Of a DNA stretch of 64,000 nucleotides, positions 1 to 9,700 are shown piece after piece. The notes under the pieces were generated by a model that worked only from the letters and a program-made list of their open reading frames with translations, was not told the DNA's origin and did not search any database. The DNA lies in NCBI GenBank assembly GCA_016716065.1, contig JADJXA010000008.1, positions 177,778-241,777 of the forward strand, read 5' to 3'. The translations under genes and the position numbers were made by a program. Positions within the stretch are counted from its first letter, which is position 1; every line of letters begins with the position of its first letter. Source of the stretch: Candidatus Leptovillus gracilis. GTDB taxonomy: Bacteria > Chloroflexota > Anaerolineae > Promineifilales > Promineifilaceae.

Positions 1-327
1 TTGGAACAATTGCTCAACCAGGAAGGCCGCTTGCAGGTTCATCGCCTCACGCCCGGCGCGCCGCAAACCATGATGCAGGTCATCAACCAGCAGCGCCCTC
101 TGGTCGTCATCATAGACGAGGAGTTGCTGACTGACGAGTTGTTTATCAGGGCCAGGCATGTGGGGGAAAACGGCCGTTTTCAGTTCATCATCCTCTCCTC
201 AGTACACAACAGAATTTTTATTTGCCAGTTCAATCACGTGGTATTGGCCAAAGTCGCCGACCTTGTATCACCCATAATGGCCTTTCTCAAGCAATCACCA
301 GGATGCCTGCAAGGAGATAGTCTATGA
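1..327 (+). CDS. Receiver-like small protein, 5' end probably cut by the window
   Basis: Open from the first base (TTG) to TGA at 325-327, so the true start may lie outside the window. The 108 visible residues alternate hydrophobic strands and helices, with PLVVIIDEE resembling the acidic-pocket strand of a response-regulator receiver fold and QFIILSS a later strand. No output domain and no clear phosphoacceptor-lysine pair are seen. Function is not recognised; a degenerate receiver is an inference from strand pattern only. Confidence 0.45.
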   Translation: MEQLLNQEGRLQVHRLTPGAPQTMMQVINQQRPLVVIIDEELLTDELFIRARHVGENGRFQFIILSSVHNRIFICQFNHVVLAKVADLVSPIMAFLKQSPGCLQGDSL

Positions 328-432
328 AGTGATCTGTGGAAAACGTCCTCTCTTTTACCATAACTCTCTTATCTCAATTACTTGTGCAAGCGGACACACC
401 CGGCATCCGCTCATCCGAAGGAGGAATTCGTG

Positions 433-3400
433 ATGAAACATCTGCATATCTTTCGACAAAACCCCAAGTGGCTGCTACTGTTCGTTACCGCCTCTCTTGT
501 CCTGGGCCTGGTTAGCAGCCTCCCCCCAACAGTTACGGCCGCTATCTCATCATCTAGCATTATCTTGCCAGAAGACGGCGCGATCCTCTATGGGACCGTT
601 CCCCTGCAGGCGAATGCGGCGAGTGATGTAGGGATTGACAGCGTGGAGTTCTTCTACCGCGCCCATGAGAACGCAGTCCCATCAAAGATCGGCGATGGGG
701 TGTTCAACCCGGTCACCGGGTTCTGGGAATATTCCTGGGACACAACGACAGTCGTTGACACTTACAACAACATTGACACCGATGGGGATGACATAGACGA
801 TGCCACCGTTAATCTGACCAAGCCACCGACCAATGACAACCTAAGCATCGTCGTCACCGAGACCGGTGGGACCACCGCCGAAGACACCATCAATATTCGC
901 ATCCAGAATATGCTCACGGCGAGAATCTTCCTGCCCGACAACCAGGAAGACATACGCGGTTTTGAAGACCTTGAAGTACTCACCACTGGTGAGTATGCGG
1001 TCACGAGCGTGCGCTTCGATCTTTACGATCTGGCTGATGCCGACCCAAGGATTCTCACCCCGTTCGGTGAATTTGAATCATTCGGAGAGCCGGTCGAGAA
1101 TCCCCACTACGGTCGGCCTCTTGGCGCTCCCGCATACCCAACCGGCAGCCCCATCCACCCAATCGGCGCCGCCACCCTGGAAGGGGCAAAGCGCTGGGTG
1201 TACCGTAACTGGGACACCACAACGATCCCTGACGGCTCCTGGCTGCTTGTGGCAACCGCAGAAGACGCAGGGGGGCGCACAGCCACCTACTTTGTCGAAA
1301 CCTATATCTTCAATGACCTCAATGTGGCGATCACCGCCCCGGGTGATGGCGATACCGTCAGCCGCTTTGTCGCCCTGGAAGCGCGCACCAGTTCCATGAC
1401 CGGCTTTGACAATGCCGCGCCCGGCAGCCTATGGCCGGCAACCGCGGTTGATTTCACCATCGGCAGCACGACCATTCCAGCGACCGAGACCCCGAGCGGC
1501 AGCGGCAGATGGCGGGCTGTCTGGAACGGCGATGCGTTCGCCCCCGGCCCCTACACAATTACCGCCACAGCCACTAACGCCAATCCCGATGGAGCCGAGA
1601 TCGCCACCGACTCCATTGACGTGAATTTGGTCGCGCCAGTCGCCGACCTGGAAGCCTATTTCCCGTTCGATTGGGGCAACTGCAATCTGCTCGACTGTGC
1701 CTTCCTCGATGGCAGTGGCGGCGCACCTACTTCCTGGGAATGGGACTTCGATGGAGACAATGTTGTTGACTCCACTGACCAACTCCCAACGTATACGTAC
1801 AACGCCCCCGGCGTATATGTGGTCACTCTCACGGTGAGCAACGATGGCGGCGTCACGACTGATTCGTACTCGCGCAGCATCCCGGTCGGCAATACCGGTG
1901 TAGTCAGTTTCAATCGCAACGGCATCAACGACGCCACGACCGAGTTCATTGACTGGACCTCCGCCTTCAAGAATTTCAACTATACGGTCGGTGATACCCT
2001 CGTCATCCCGGTGATCTGGAAGACCACCACGGGACCGACGGAATTCATCTCGATGCCGGAAGACGTCTGCACCGATGAGACGACCCCGCGCCCGTGTGTC
2101 CTGTTCACCCCCGAGGAGGCGGACGGAAATCCACCGTTGGATATCATTCCGGCCGATGACGGCGTGCTGTTCAAGATCGAATTCACCGATGTTCAATACA
2201 GAGGCGTCACCGACGTCTTCAAGGGCAAGGTTAACCTCAGAATCTCGGTGGCGGTGGACAGCGGCGACGGCAACCCCGATCTCGATTGGACAGCGCAACT
2301 GGGCACCAACGTGGATGTGACCAACACGGATTCGGATGCAGCCGAAGTCAAACTCGTCGCCCTCACCTCCCCATTCGAGGGACAGTATGTCGGTGGATTT
2401 GTGCCGGTTACGGCCAGCGTTGTCAGTGTTATAACCGCCGACGAGGTTGAGTTCTTTGTGGGCGCAACCAGCATTGGCACAGATGAGGATGGCTCGAACG
2501 GTTGGGCGGTCTCATGGGACACTACTGCGTTTGCTGATGGCGCCCATGAACTAACGGCCGTTGCCACCTTCGGCTCCGAGACAACCACATCGGCCGTGCG
2601 CATCGTCAACGTAGAAAACAACCAGCCGACTGAGCCGGATGCCCCTGGCGGCACCTTCCAAACCGGCCGTACCAACGACACAACCGGCCAGTTCATCACT
2701 TACCCGTTTGAACTGGAAGGAGAAGGCGGCGGCGGCCCTCCTGGCGGCAGAATACCAAGTTTTGCATCCTCTATGACCGCTGAAATCAGCAACATTGTCG
2801 TCCTCCCCGGAGACGGCGTCATCGGCGGTGATGCCATCGAGTTTGACGTTACCCTGACTAACACTTCAACGGATCCGGGCGCGGTGATGACTGCCTTTGC
2901 CTTCCAGTCGAAGTTCTCCGAGTCACCAGCACTGGCCAGTCGCATCGGCGACAAAGCCTTCTATGGCCAACTCGTCTCAGGCGGCGCAGAAGGCATGATG
3001 GCCTCGGTCAAAAAGAACGGCACCTCCAACGGCCTCTTTGGCGGTCGTTGGAAGGGCATCTGCATCAACAGTTCAACCGACTACATTCCGGAGTTCAACG
3101 CCGGGCTGGAAGAGGAATCACTGGAATGCGGCGGCAACCGCGCCGATACTGACTTCGACGGCCTGCCGGAACTGCAAGTCCCCATCATGGGCATCTATCC
3201 GGGCCAAAGCCAGACAGTACGCATCCGCATCGAGTCTGGCACAACCGACGGCGCCTTGCATGTGGTCGAACCAGGCACCTTGCGCGGACTGGTTCAGGGT
3301 GTTGAGCAGATCGGGCCGAACGGTATCACCTACTACACACCGGTCATCAACAACGACGGTTATACCGATTCTCAGAGCTTAATTTCCTATCCGGCAGTCA

Positions 3401-5019
3401 TTGACCCCAACGTCGTGTCCATCCCTGATTTCGCGGACAACAAGGTTTTCCGGGATGCCGATGGCGCCTTCAACCCGACCTTCGCTCCACTGGCAGACGG
3501 TCTCACCTTCGATAATCAAATCTATCTGACCCTGCCGCGGCGCGGCTTATCCTTCAGCGATATCCTGGGACGCAACCACACCTGCGAGACCTACGGGTTG
3601 GACCACATCCAAGGCACCTCGTGCTACGGTAACCCAACCGCCAGCCCAGTCTTTGGGTTCCTGAGTAGCGGCGACCTTCTGCCCGGCATTCAGAACTTTG
3701 CCGCCATCCTGCATGGCTTCGGCGAATACGCCATAGACGAGTTTGGCAATCCCATCCTCGACGGCGACGGCAACTACACCGCCCCCATGTTCCCCTATGA
3801 CACGCTCTGTGCCAACCCGGCGGTGCCGGATGGTCTGCGCTGCGGCGCCAAGCCGTTCACCCCGGTTGCCGAGTTCTACAAGGTCAACAGTGACGGCACC
3901 CTGACGCAGCAAATGGTAGGCGGGAGCTATGGCGCATTGGGCAGCGCCACTCAGTATACCGCCTTCTTCAACGTAACCGAAGCTGAAGCCTGGAAGGAAG
4001 AGACCATCCCCGAAGAAGATCCGGGTGGTCCGTGTGACCCGATCGCCGACCCCGATTCCCGGAAACCGCAGTGCGCCCAGCTCCGCACGTCGGCCACAGC
4101 CCATTTCTACGATCTGGACGTGTCCATTGGCGCGGGCATCAACGGCGGCGACGTGATCGAGTTCACCATGCTCATCGCCAATACCTCGGCCAACCCCAAT
4201 GCCTACCTGACGGCCTTCAACTACCAGACCAAGCAGCGCAGCCTGGCGGACATTGGCACGCTCGATGGCTACACTCAGGATCGGCGGGATGTACGTGTTG
4301 ACCCGACCCTGCCATTGTGTACCAGCCTGACAGACGATGGCGCCTGCTACAATGCCGCCCTCGACATTGGTCAATTCCCCAACGTCATCGGCAACGGCTT
4401 GCTCTTTGGCCAGATGGTCTGGACGAATAACATTGACCGCGAGGGGAAAGAGATCATCTTCGACTTCGTCCATGTCGATCCGGTCAATGGGATCGACCCG
4501 GCGCCTTACCAGTTGGAGTCAGTGAAGAAAAATGGTCCCTTCACGCCCATCCTCAAGGGCAACGTCAACTTCATCTGCGTCAAGAGCGGTCTGTTTGCCG
4601 CCGACCAGGATTCCGATGCAGCCTGCGCCGGTGAGCCAGCCATCCTGATTGATGAGAACGGCGAACCGATCCCCGGCAACATCAGCCAACTCCTCGGCCT
4701 GGCGCCTGGTGAAACTCAAACGGTGCGCATCCGTCAGGAGTTCGGCGATTTCCGCGGCGCCATGTTGGAGATTCTGCCAGGCACGCTCAATAACAGTAAC
4801 GTCAATGTGACCTTTGCCACCACCCAGGGCCTGGCGCTACTTCGACTGCGAAGACCAGCGCGAACTGGAGTACTGCCATCCGCATCTGGTAGGCACGAAC
4901 ATCGGCTACCTGCCCAACACAACCGCCACCTGGCTGGACCCCATGACGTTGGAAGATATCAGGTATGTGATCATCAACCAACCCGGCGATGCTCCCAGGA
5001 TCATGGACTTCGAGGATAA
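433..5019 (+). CDS. Giant secreted protein, N-terminal part (Ig-like and PKD domains), frameshifted
   Basis: The ATG at 433 is preceded by AAGGAGG (418-424) at 8 nt, so it is preferred over the in-frame upstream codon at 382. Residues 1-35 form a signal peptide (basic start, then LLLFVTASLVLGLV). Bacterial Ig-like segments follow, then a PKD domain near residues 405-490 (SWEWDFDGDN, GVYVVTLTVSN) and more Ig-like modules. A module of about 350 residues appears twice (nt about 2770-3300 and 4085-4800), sharing FNYQTK/FAFQSK, ESVKKNG/ASVKKNG and GETQTVRIR/GQSQTVRIR. After codon NVNVTFATTQG (about 4836) the frame turns into Arg/Pro-rich nonsense while the +2 frame becomes meaningful. Dropping one C from GGCCTGG gives QGWRYFDCED and joins this part to the RTX part. 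Likely a cell-surface or matrix protein. Confidence 0.85.
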   Translation: MKHLHIFRQNPKWLLLFVTASLVLGLVSSLPPTVTAAISSSSIILPEDGAILYGTVPLQANAASDVGIDSVEFFYRAHENAVPSKIGDGVFNPVTGFWEYSWDTTTVVDTYNNIDTDGDDIDDATVNLTKPPTNDNLSIVVTETGGTTAEDTINIRIQNMLTARIFLPDNQEDIRGFEDLEVLTTGEYAVTSVRFDLYDLADADPRILTPFGEFESFGEPVENPHYGRPLGAPAYPTGSPIHPIGAATLEGAKRWVYRNWDTTTIPDGSWLLVATAEDAGGRTATYFVETYIFNDLNVAITAPGDGDTVSRFVALEARTSSMTGFDNAAPGSLWPATAVDFTIGSTTIPATETPSGSGRWRAVWNGDAFAPGPYTITATATNANPDGAEIATDSIDVNLVAPVADLEAYFPFDWGNCNLLDCAFLDGSGGAPTSWEWDFDGDNVVDSTDQLPTYTYNAPGVYVVTLTVSNDGGVTTDSYSRSIPVGNTGVVSFNRNGINDATTEFIDWTSAFKNFNYTVGDTLVIPVIWKTTTGPTEFISMPEDVCTDETTPRPCVLFTPEEADGNPPLDIIPADDGVLFKIEFTDVQYRGVTDVFKGKVNLRISVAVDSGDGNPDLDWTAQLGTNVDVTNTDSDAAEVKLVALTSPFEGQYVGGFVPVTASVVSVITADEVEFFVGATSIGTDEDGSNGWAVSWDTTAFADGAHELTAVATFGSETTTSAVRIVNVENNQPTEPDAPGGTFQTGRTNDTTGQFITYPFELEGEGGGGPPGGRIPSFASSMTAEISNIVVLPGDGVIGGDAIEFDVTLTNTSTDPGAVMTAFAFQSKFSESPALASRIGDKAFYGQLVSGGAEGMMASVKKNGTSNGLFGGRWKGICINSSTDYIPEFNAGLEEESLECGGNRADTDFDGLPELQVPIMGIYPGQSQTVRIRIESGTTDGALHVVEPGTLRGLVQGVEQIGPNGITYYTPVINNDGYTDSQSLISYPAVIDPNVVSIPDFADNKVFRDADGAFNPTFAPLADGLTFDNQIYLTLPRRGLSFSDILGRNHTCETYGLDHIQGTSCYGNPTASPVFGFLSSGDLLPGIQNFAAILHGFGEYAIDEFGNPILDGDGNYTAPMFPYDTLCANPAVPDGLRCGAKPFTPVAEFYKVNSDGTLTQQMVGGSYGALGSATQYTAFFNVTEAEAWKEETIPEEDPGGPCDPIADPDSRKPQCAQLRTSATAHFYDLDVSIGAGINGGDVIEFTMLIANTSANPNAYLTAFNYQTKQRSLADIGTLDGYTQDRRDVRVDPTLPLCTSLTDDGACYNAALDIGQFPNVIGNGLLFGQMVWTNNIDREGKEIIFDFVHVDPVNGIDPAPYQLESVKKNGPFTPILKGNVNFICVKSGLFAADQDSDAACAGEPAILIDENGEPIPGNISQLLGLAPGETQTVRIRQEFGDFRGAMLEILPGTLNNSNVNVTFATTQGLALLRLRRPARTGVLPSASGRHEHRLPAQHNRHLAGPHDVGRYQVCDHQPTRRCSQDHGLRG

Positions 5020-6370
5020 CTTCGGTTACATCCTGGCCATGGCCGGCTTCGTTCCCAGCGCTGAGTTCTACGCGCCTGATCCCAACCCCGAACTACTCGG
5101 CACCCCGTATGAAGGCGTGTTGATTCGGCAGCAGGTGCTAGGCGAGTACGGCCTGACAGATGTGTCCGCGGTCGGGCCGACAATCACGTCGTTGGCGATC
5201 ACCAGCGGCGAAATCGGCGTGGAATACAGCTATGCTGTGGCTGCCACGGCCTTCCCCGGCCCGATCACCTACAGCTTGCTGACTGCACCTGATGGCATGA
5301 CGATTGACGGCAGCACGGGGCTAATCGTCTGGCTCCCCAATTCACCTGGTGCGTTTGCCGTAGAGGTTGCGGCCAGCAATGGTCTTAGCACGGCTACGCA
5401 GTCGTTCCAGGTGGTGGTGGCAAGTTCACTCCCCTCGTGCCAGGGCCAGCCAGCCACGGTTTACGTGGACGCTTTCGGCAAAGTCGTGGGCGGACCTGAT
5501 AACGGCAAGGTATATAACGGCTTGCTGCGGGGTACGACCGGAGATGATGTCATGGTCGGCACAAGCGGCAATGACGAGATCCGTGGACTGAATGGCAATG
5601 ACCTCATCTGTGCCGGTGATGGCAATGATTTCGTTCTTGGCGGTGGCGGCAACGACACCATCTATGGTGAAGGCGGCGACGACGACTTACGTGGCGGCGC
5701 TGATAACGACACCTTAGATGGTGGTGATGGCAACGACATCCTGACCGGCAACGCTGGTGATGATACCCTGCACGGCGGCAATGGCAATGATCTCCTGAGA
5801 AGTGGTGACGGCGATGACTGGCTCCATGGTGATGACGGTGACGACATCCTTTACGGAGACTCTGGCAATGACATGATGTATGGCGGTGCAGGTAATGATC
5901 TGATGTATGGTGGTGGTGGCAACGACACCATGTATGGTGACAGCGGCGATGACAACATGAATGGTGGCGCCGGTGCTGATACCATGCATGGAGGCGATGG
6001 CAACGACACCCTGTCCGGCAATGGCGGTAACGACACTCTCCATGGTGACGCTGGCAATGACGTACTGAGTGGCGGCGATGGCGATGATTTGCTTTACGGC
6101 GGTGACGGTGCGGATGTTCTCCATGGAGATAAGCATAATGACATCCTGTACGGTGGCGAAGGCAACGACTGGCTCTTTGGTGATGCTGGCGATGATATCT
6201 TGTATGGTGAAGGCAGTAATGACATCCTACAAGGCGGCGCTGGCCACGATAGCCTGTACGGAGGTGATGGTAATGATGCCCTGGCCGGCAACGCAGGTGT
6301 AGATGTTTGTGATGGTGGCGCTGGCAACGACACAGCCACTACTTGTGAGACAGTAATTAACGTTCCGTAA
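4814..6370 (+). CDS. Giant secreted protein, C-terminal part: cadherin-like domain and RTX calcium-binding repeats
   Basis: This is the continuation of the gene beginning at 433, read one base out of frame from about 4838; the ATG at 4814 is probably not a real start. A putative-Ig/cadherin-like domain spans nt 5185-5430 (EYSYAVAATAFPGPITYSL, GLIVWLPNSPGAF). From about 5540 to 6340 there are nearly thirty GGxGxDxhx nonapeptides, the RTX beta-roll that binds calcium outside the cell. The protein ends shortly after the repeats (CETVINVP) without a sorting or anchor sequence, and no type I secretion genes lie nearby. The N-terminal signal peptide suggests Sec export, which is unusual for RTX proteins. 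Joined length is about 1,980 residues. Confidence 0.85.
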   Translation: MPPPRAWRYFDCEDQRELEYCHPHLVGTNIGYLPNTTATWLDPMTLEDIRYVIINQPGDAPRIMDFEDNFGYILAMAGFVPSAEFYAPDPNPELLGTPYEGVLIRQQVLGEYGLTDVSAVGPTITSLAITSGEIGVEYSYAVAATAFPGPITYSLLTAPDGMTIDGSTGLIVWLPNSPGAFAVEVAASNGLSTATQSFQVVVASSLPSCQGQPATVYVDAFGKVVGGPDNGKVYNGLLRGTTGDDVMVGTSGNDEIRGLNGNDLICAGDGNDFVLGGGGNDTIYGEGGDDDLRGGADNDTLDGGDGNDILTGNAGDDTLHGGNGNDLLRSGDGDDWLHGDDGDDILYGDSGNDMMYGGAGNDLMYGGGGNDTMYGDSGDDNMNGGAGADTMHGGDGNDTLSGNGGNDTLHGDAGNDVLSGGDGDDLLYGGDGADVLHGDKHNDILYGGEGNDWLFGDAGDDILYGEGSNDILQGGAGHDSLYGGDGNDALAGNAGVDVCDGGAGNDTATTCETVINVP

Positions 6371-6440
6371 TTCGCAGCGGCTGGCAGTAAGATGCCGGAT
6401 ACGAGTTGTATCTGACATAGCTGCTGACCCGACTACCAAC

Positions 6441-6472
6441 AACCTGTCGGGCATGTCAATGCCCGGCAGGTT
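6441..6472 (+). terminator. Hairpin after the RTX gene
   Basis: The arms AACCTGTCGGGCAT and ATGCCCGGCAGGTT pair over 14 bp with one G-U and a 4-nt loop; ATTTCCC follows. It lies 71 nt after the stop codon. The T tract is weak, so it may be a stabilising hairpin rather than a strict terminator. Confidence 0.6.
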
Positions 6473-6507
6473 ATTTCCCTAACCTGGACAAATCAGAACC
6501 AATTTTC

Positions 6508-6567
6508 TCGCGCAGAGACGTAGATGTGCAAAGTTTTTTCTCTGCGTCTCCGCGCCTCTGTGCGAGG
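6508..6567. repeat. Imperfect palindromic repeat of CTCTGCG/CTCCGCG heptads
   Basis: GCGCAGAGACG on the left is answered by CTCTGCGTCTCCGCGCCTCT on the right. The rest of the gene-free stretch 6371-6733 shows no ORF or promoter that I can defend. The same heptad family recurs at 12051-12097, 55718-55742 and 59934-60003. Confidence 0.5.
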
Positions 6568-6733
6568 ATTCTTGCACACCGTATAAGAATCTGACTGACC
6601 GGGTAGTAAACAGCCCTCATTGTGTGTGGTCCGGCTATTAGCAGAGATGCAAACTCTCAGTGATGGTTGGATGCAGTTGCACTGGATTTAGCGCGTAGTT
6701 CCAAATCCAGTTAACAAAGGCAGTAGATATTCC

Positions 6734-9700
6734 ATGAAATCCAAACCTATTACTTCTACAGTATTGTCTGCCCCGCAGGAGCAGGGGCAAGAGACGAGAA
6801 AAGCCAGCGATTTCTGGCCATCCCTGATGCTTTCTGTTTTGAGCGGCCTTGTTTTGCTCGGCAGTCTGATCTACTTTGCTGGCCCCTGGAATATCCTGGC
6901 GAACACGCGCCTGCTGCGCCTGCTGATTGATGCCGGCGTGGTGAAATACCATGACCGCGACGCCGGTTTTGTGCAGGGGGTGGCCGACCACGTGTATTAC
7001 ATGAAAGCCCAGGAGCCGGTGGAGTGGGTGGTGGTCTTGCTGGCGATTGCCATCCTCTTCCTATTCTGGGTTCTGCGCGGCGTGCAGTTTCACGACTTCG
7101 CCCGCTACCATGCCATTCCCGGATCGTTTGGGCGACACGCCCGCGCTTATCGAGCGGGCCTCATTTACAGCAAGTTTCTGCCATTGCATCTGGGCGAGAC
7201 GGCGGCCACGGCCGTTTTGCAACAAGAAGGCGCAACTCCCCGGCAGGCTTACTCGACGCTGTTTTTGCTGCGGCTGTTTTTGCTCATTTCCATGAGTATA
7301 TTCGCCCTGTTGGGGCTGCTGACTATCGGCTGGGCCGCCTGGCTGGGCCAGGCGTTGTGCGCCCTGTTTATCTTGGGCGTGGCCTACTGGTGGACACGGC
7401 CGTTCTTCTCCCCCACCACCGGCGTTTCCCCCCTTGCCGCAGCCAAAGCCCACCTGCGCGAACTGCTGCAACGGCCGTCGCGCCTGCTGCGCTTCGTTCT
7501 CCTCTCCCTGCTGCTCTTCGGCATGGAAGACATCGTCCTTTACCTGCTGACGATGGCCTTCTCCACCCAACAGGTCTTGCTGCACGTCGGTTTCGACTTG
7601 ATCCTGATGGCCTTTGTTTGCGGCTATCTGGCGCGGCAAGTGCCCCTCACGCCTGGTGGCATCGGGCAGTTTGAATGGGGTTTTGTGGCCGCGCTCTACC
7701 TGGGCGGCGTCGGTCTGCCGGAAGCGGCCACCGTCGCCATCCTCTACAGCATCGTCTATTACCTGGCCTTTGGCCTGTTCTGCCTGGTCACGCTCGCCTG
7801 GCGCGCCGCGCAAACGCCGCTGCGAGCCGTGGTGAAGCTGGCCTATCGCCCCATGCCCGACGCTGCAGGGTCTACGGCCGTTTTCCCCACCAGCACCGAC
7901 CTCGACGAAGACGCCCTGAGCAGTATCCCGGCCGTCCCCATCCCGCAAATGCCCGCCATCGCCCAACTGTGGCGGCGGGCCGTCGTCGTCGCCTGGGTGG
8001 CCCTGGCTGTCCTCTTCTTCGATTGGCTGACGCTGCTGCTGTCCGATTACTGGCTGCTGCAAAGCATGGGATTTAGCGACGTGTTCTGGACCAACTTCCG
8101 CATGGGCGCGACATTGTTTGTCAGCGGCGCACTGCTGTTTGCGACGGCCGTCGCCGTGCCCGCATTTGTCCATCCCCTGCCCGCCAGAACGCGCCGCCTG
8201 GCGCTGGGCGTGGCCGGATTGGTCGGTCTGTTGGCCGGCGCCTGGCTGACTACCTATTACCATGAATTTTTGCTGCTGCAAGGCCAACCTTTTGGCGAAA
8301 CAGACCCCATCTTTGGCCGGGACGTGGGCTTTTACGTCTTCACGCTGCCCGCCTTTTGGGTGATGTGGCGGGCGGCCATGTGGTCGTTCGCCATCGCCCT
8401 GGTCTCGTCGGTGATGTGCGCCTATGCTGCGCGGCGTCAGATCACCCGAAACGCCGCCGGGTCGCGGGTAGCCGTCTGGCTGGGCACAGTCGCCACCGCG
8501 CCGACGCTTGTTGCTTTTGCCGGCTTGGGGATCAGCACTGCTTTTGGCGTGTGGCTGGGTCGCTATAATCTGCTGCTAAAGGACAGTTACAGCGCCAGTG
8601 TGTTTACGGGGGCCAGCTACATAGACGTGACCGGCCTCTTCTCGACGTTGAACCAGATTTGGGTAACGGCCGTTATCCTCCTCGGCCTCACGGCTGCTTT
8701 TGTGGTCTTGCTGTGGGCGCTGCGCCAACAAACGAGTGGACGGGGCAACGGCCGTTGGCCGAAACGAGTGCGCTGGGCGGGAACGGCCGTGCTGCTGCTC
8801 ATTCTGGCCGATTTTGCCTTCGCCGGTCTGGTCAGCGTGCGCGACGCCCTGCTTGTCACTCCCAATCAGCCCGTCATCCAACTGCCCTATATCGAGCGCC
8901 ACCTGGAAGCCACCCGCCTGGCCTATGGCCTGGATCAGATTGAAGAAATCGAGTTTGTACCACGCAACAACAGTGATCCCATGCCCAGCCTGGAGTACAT
9001 CCTGAACAGCAGCACTATGCGCAATGCCCCGCTGTGGCCCACCTACGTCAGCTACCTGGAACAGATAGTAGACCCGCAGCATTCGCAGCGCATCCTGCAA
9101 ACCGGCGGCGACAACATGATCTACGGCCCCTCGCTGGAAATCTTCCGCCAGCAGGAAAAGCTGCGCACCTATTATAATTTTCTGGATGTAGACGTGCTGC
9201 GCTACACCATCAACGGCGAGAAAGTGGTGCTGGCGAGCGCCGTGCGCGAACTGCCCATCCTGGAACCGCAGCCCTGGCTGGCCTGGTGGGGGCAGCGTTT
9301 CATGCTCTTCACCCATGGGCATGGCCTGGCGATGGCCCCCGTCGGCCAGACCACGACCGATGGCGATCCCGATTTTGTCAGCAGCCAAATTCCGGTGCAG
9401 GCGGATTGGCCGGAGATAACGGCCGTTAACCAGGCCGTCTACTATGGCGAAGGCAACGCCAGCATGGCCGTCAGCAACGTGCGCGACATGGCCGAACTGG
9501 ATTACCCCACCGACCAGGGACGGGCGGAAATCGTCCTGCCGGCCGACGTGCCGGCCGGCGTAGAGGTGGATTCGCTGCTCAAGCGGCTGGTCTTCGGCTG
9601 GCGCAGCGGCGAATTCTGGGAGATGGTTTTCAGCACCCTCATCACCCCGGAAACCCGCGTCCACTACTTCCGCCAGCCTTTGCAACGCCTGGATCGCGTC

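Noticed and set aside
1429..2298. Long antisense frame opposite the giant secreted protein (also 3547-4473, 7061-8287, 8576-9685)
   Set aside because: Codon-structured GC-rich genes produce open antisense frames. The sense strand has clear domains, and these frames have odd composition and no starts with binding sites.
5461..6339. Antisense and +1 frames across the RTX repeats
   Set aside because: The nonapeptide DNA repeat keeps all frames open; only the frame with GGxGxDxhx makes a known fold.
5540..6340. CRISPR array or satellite in the RTX region
   Set aside because: The 27-nt period is the coding of nonapeptides with variable codons, with no repeat-spacer pattern.
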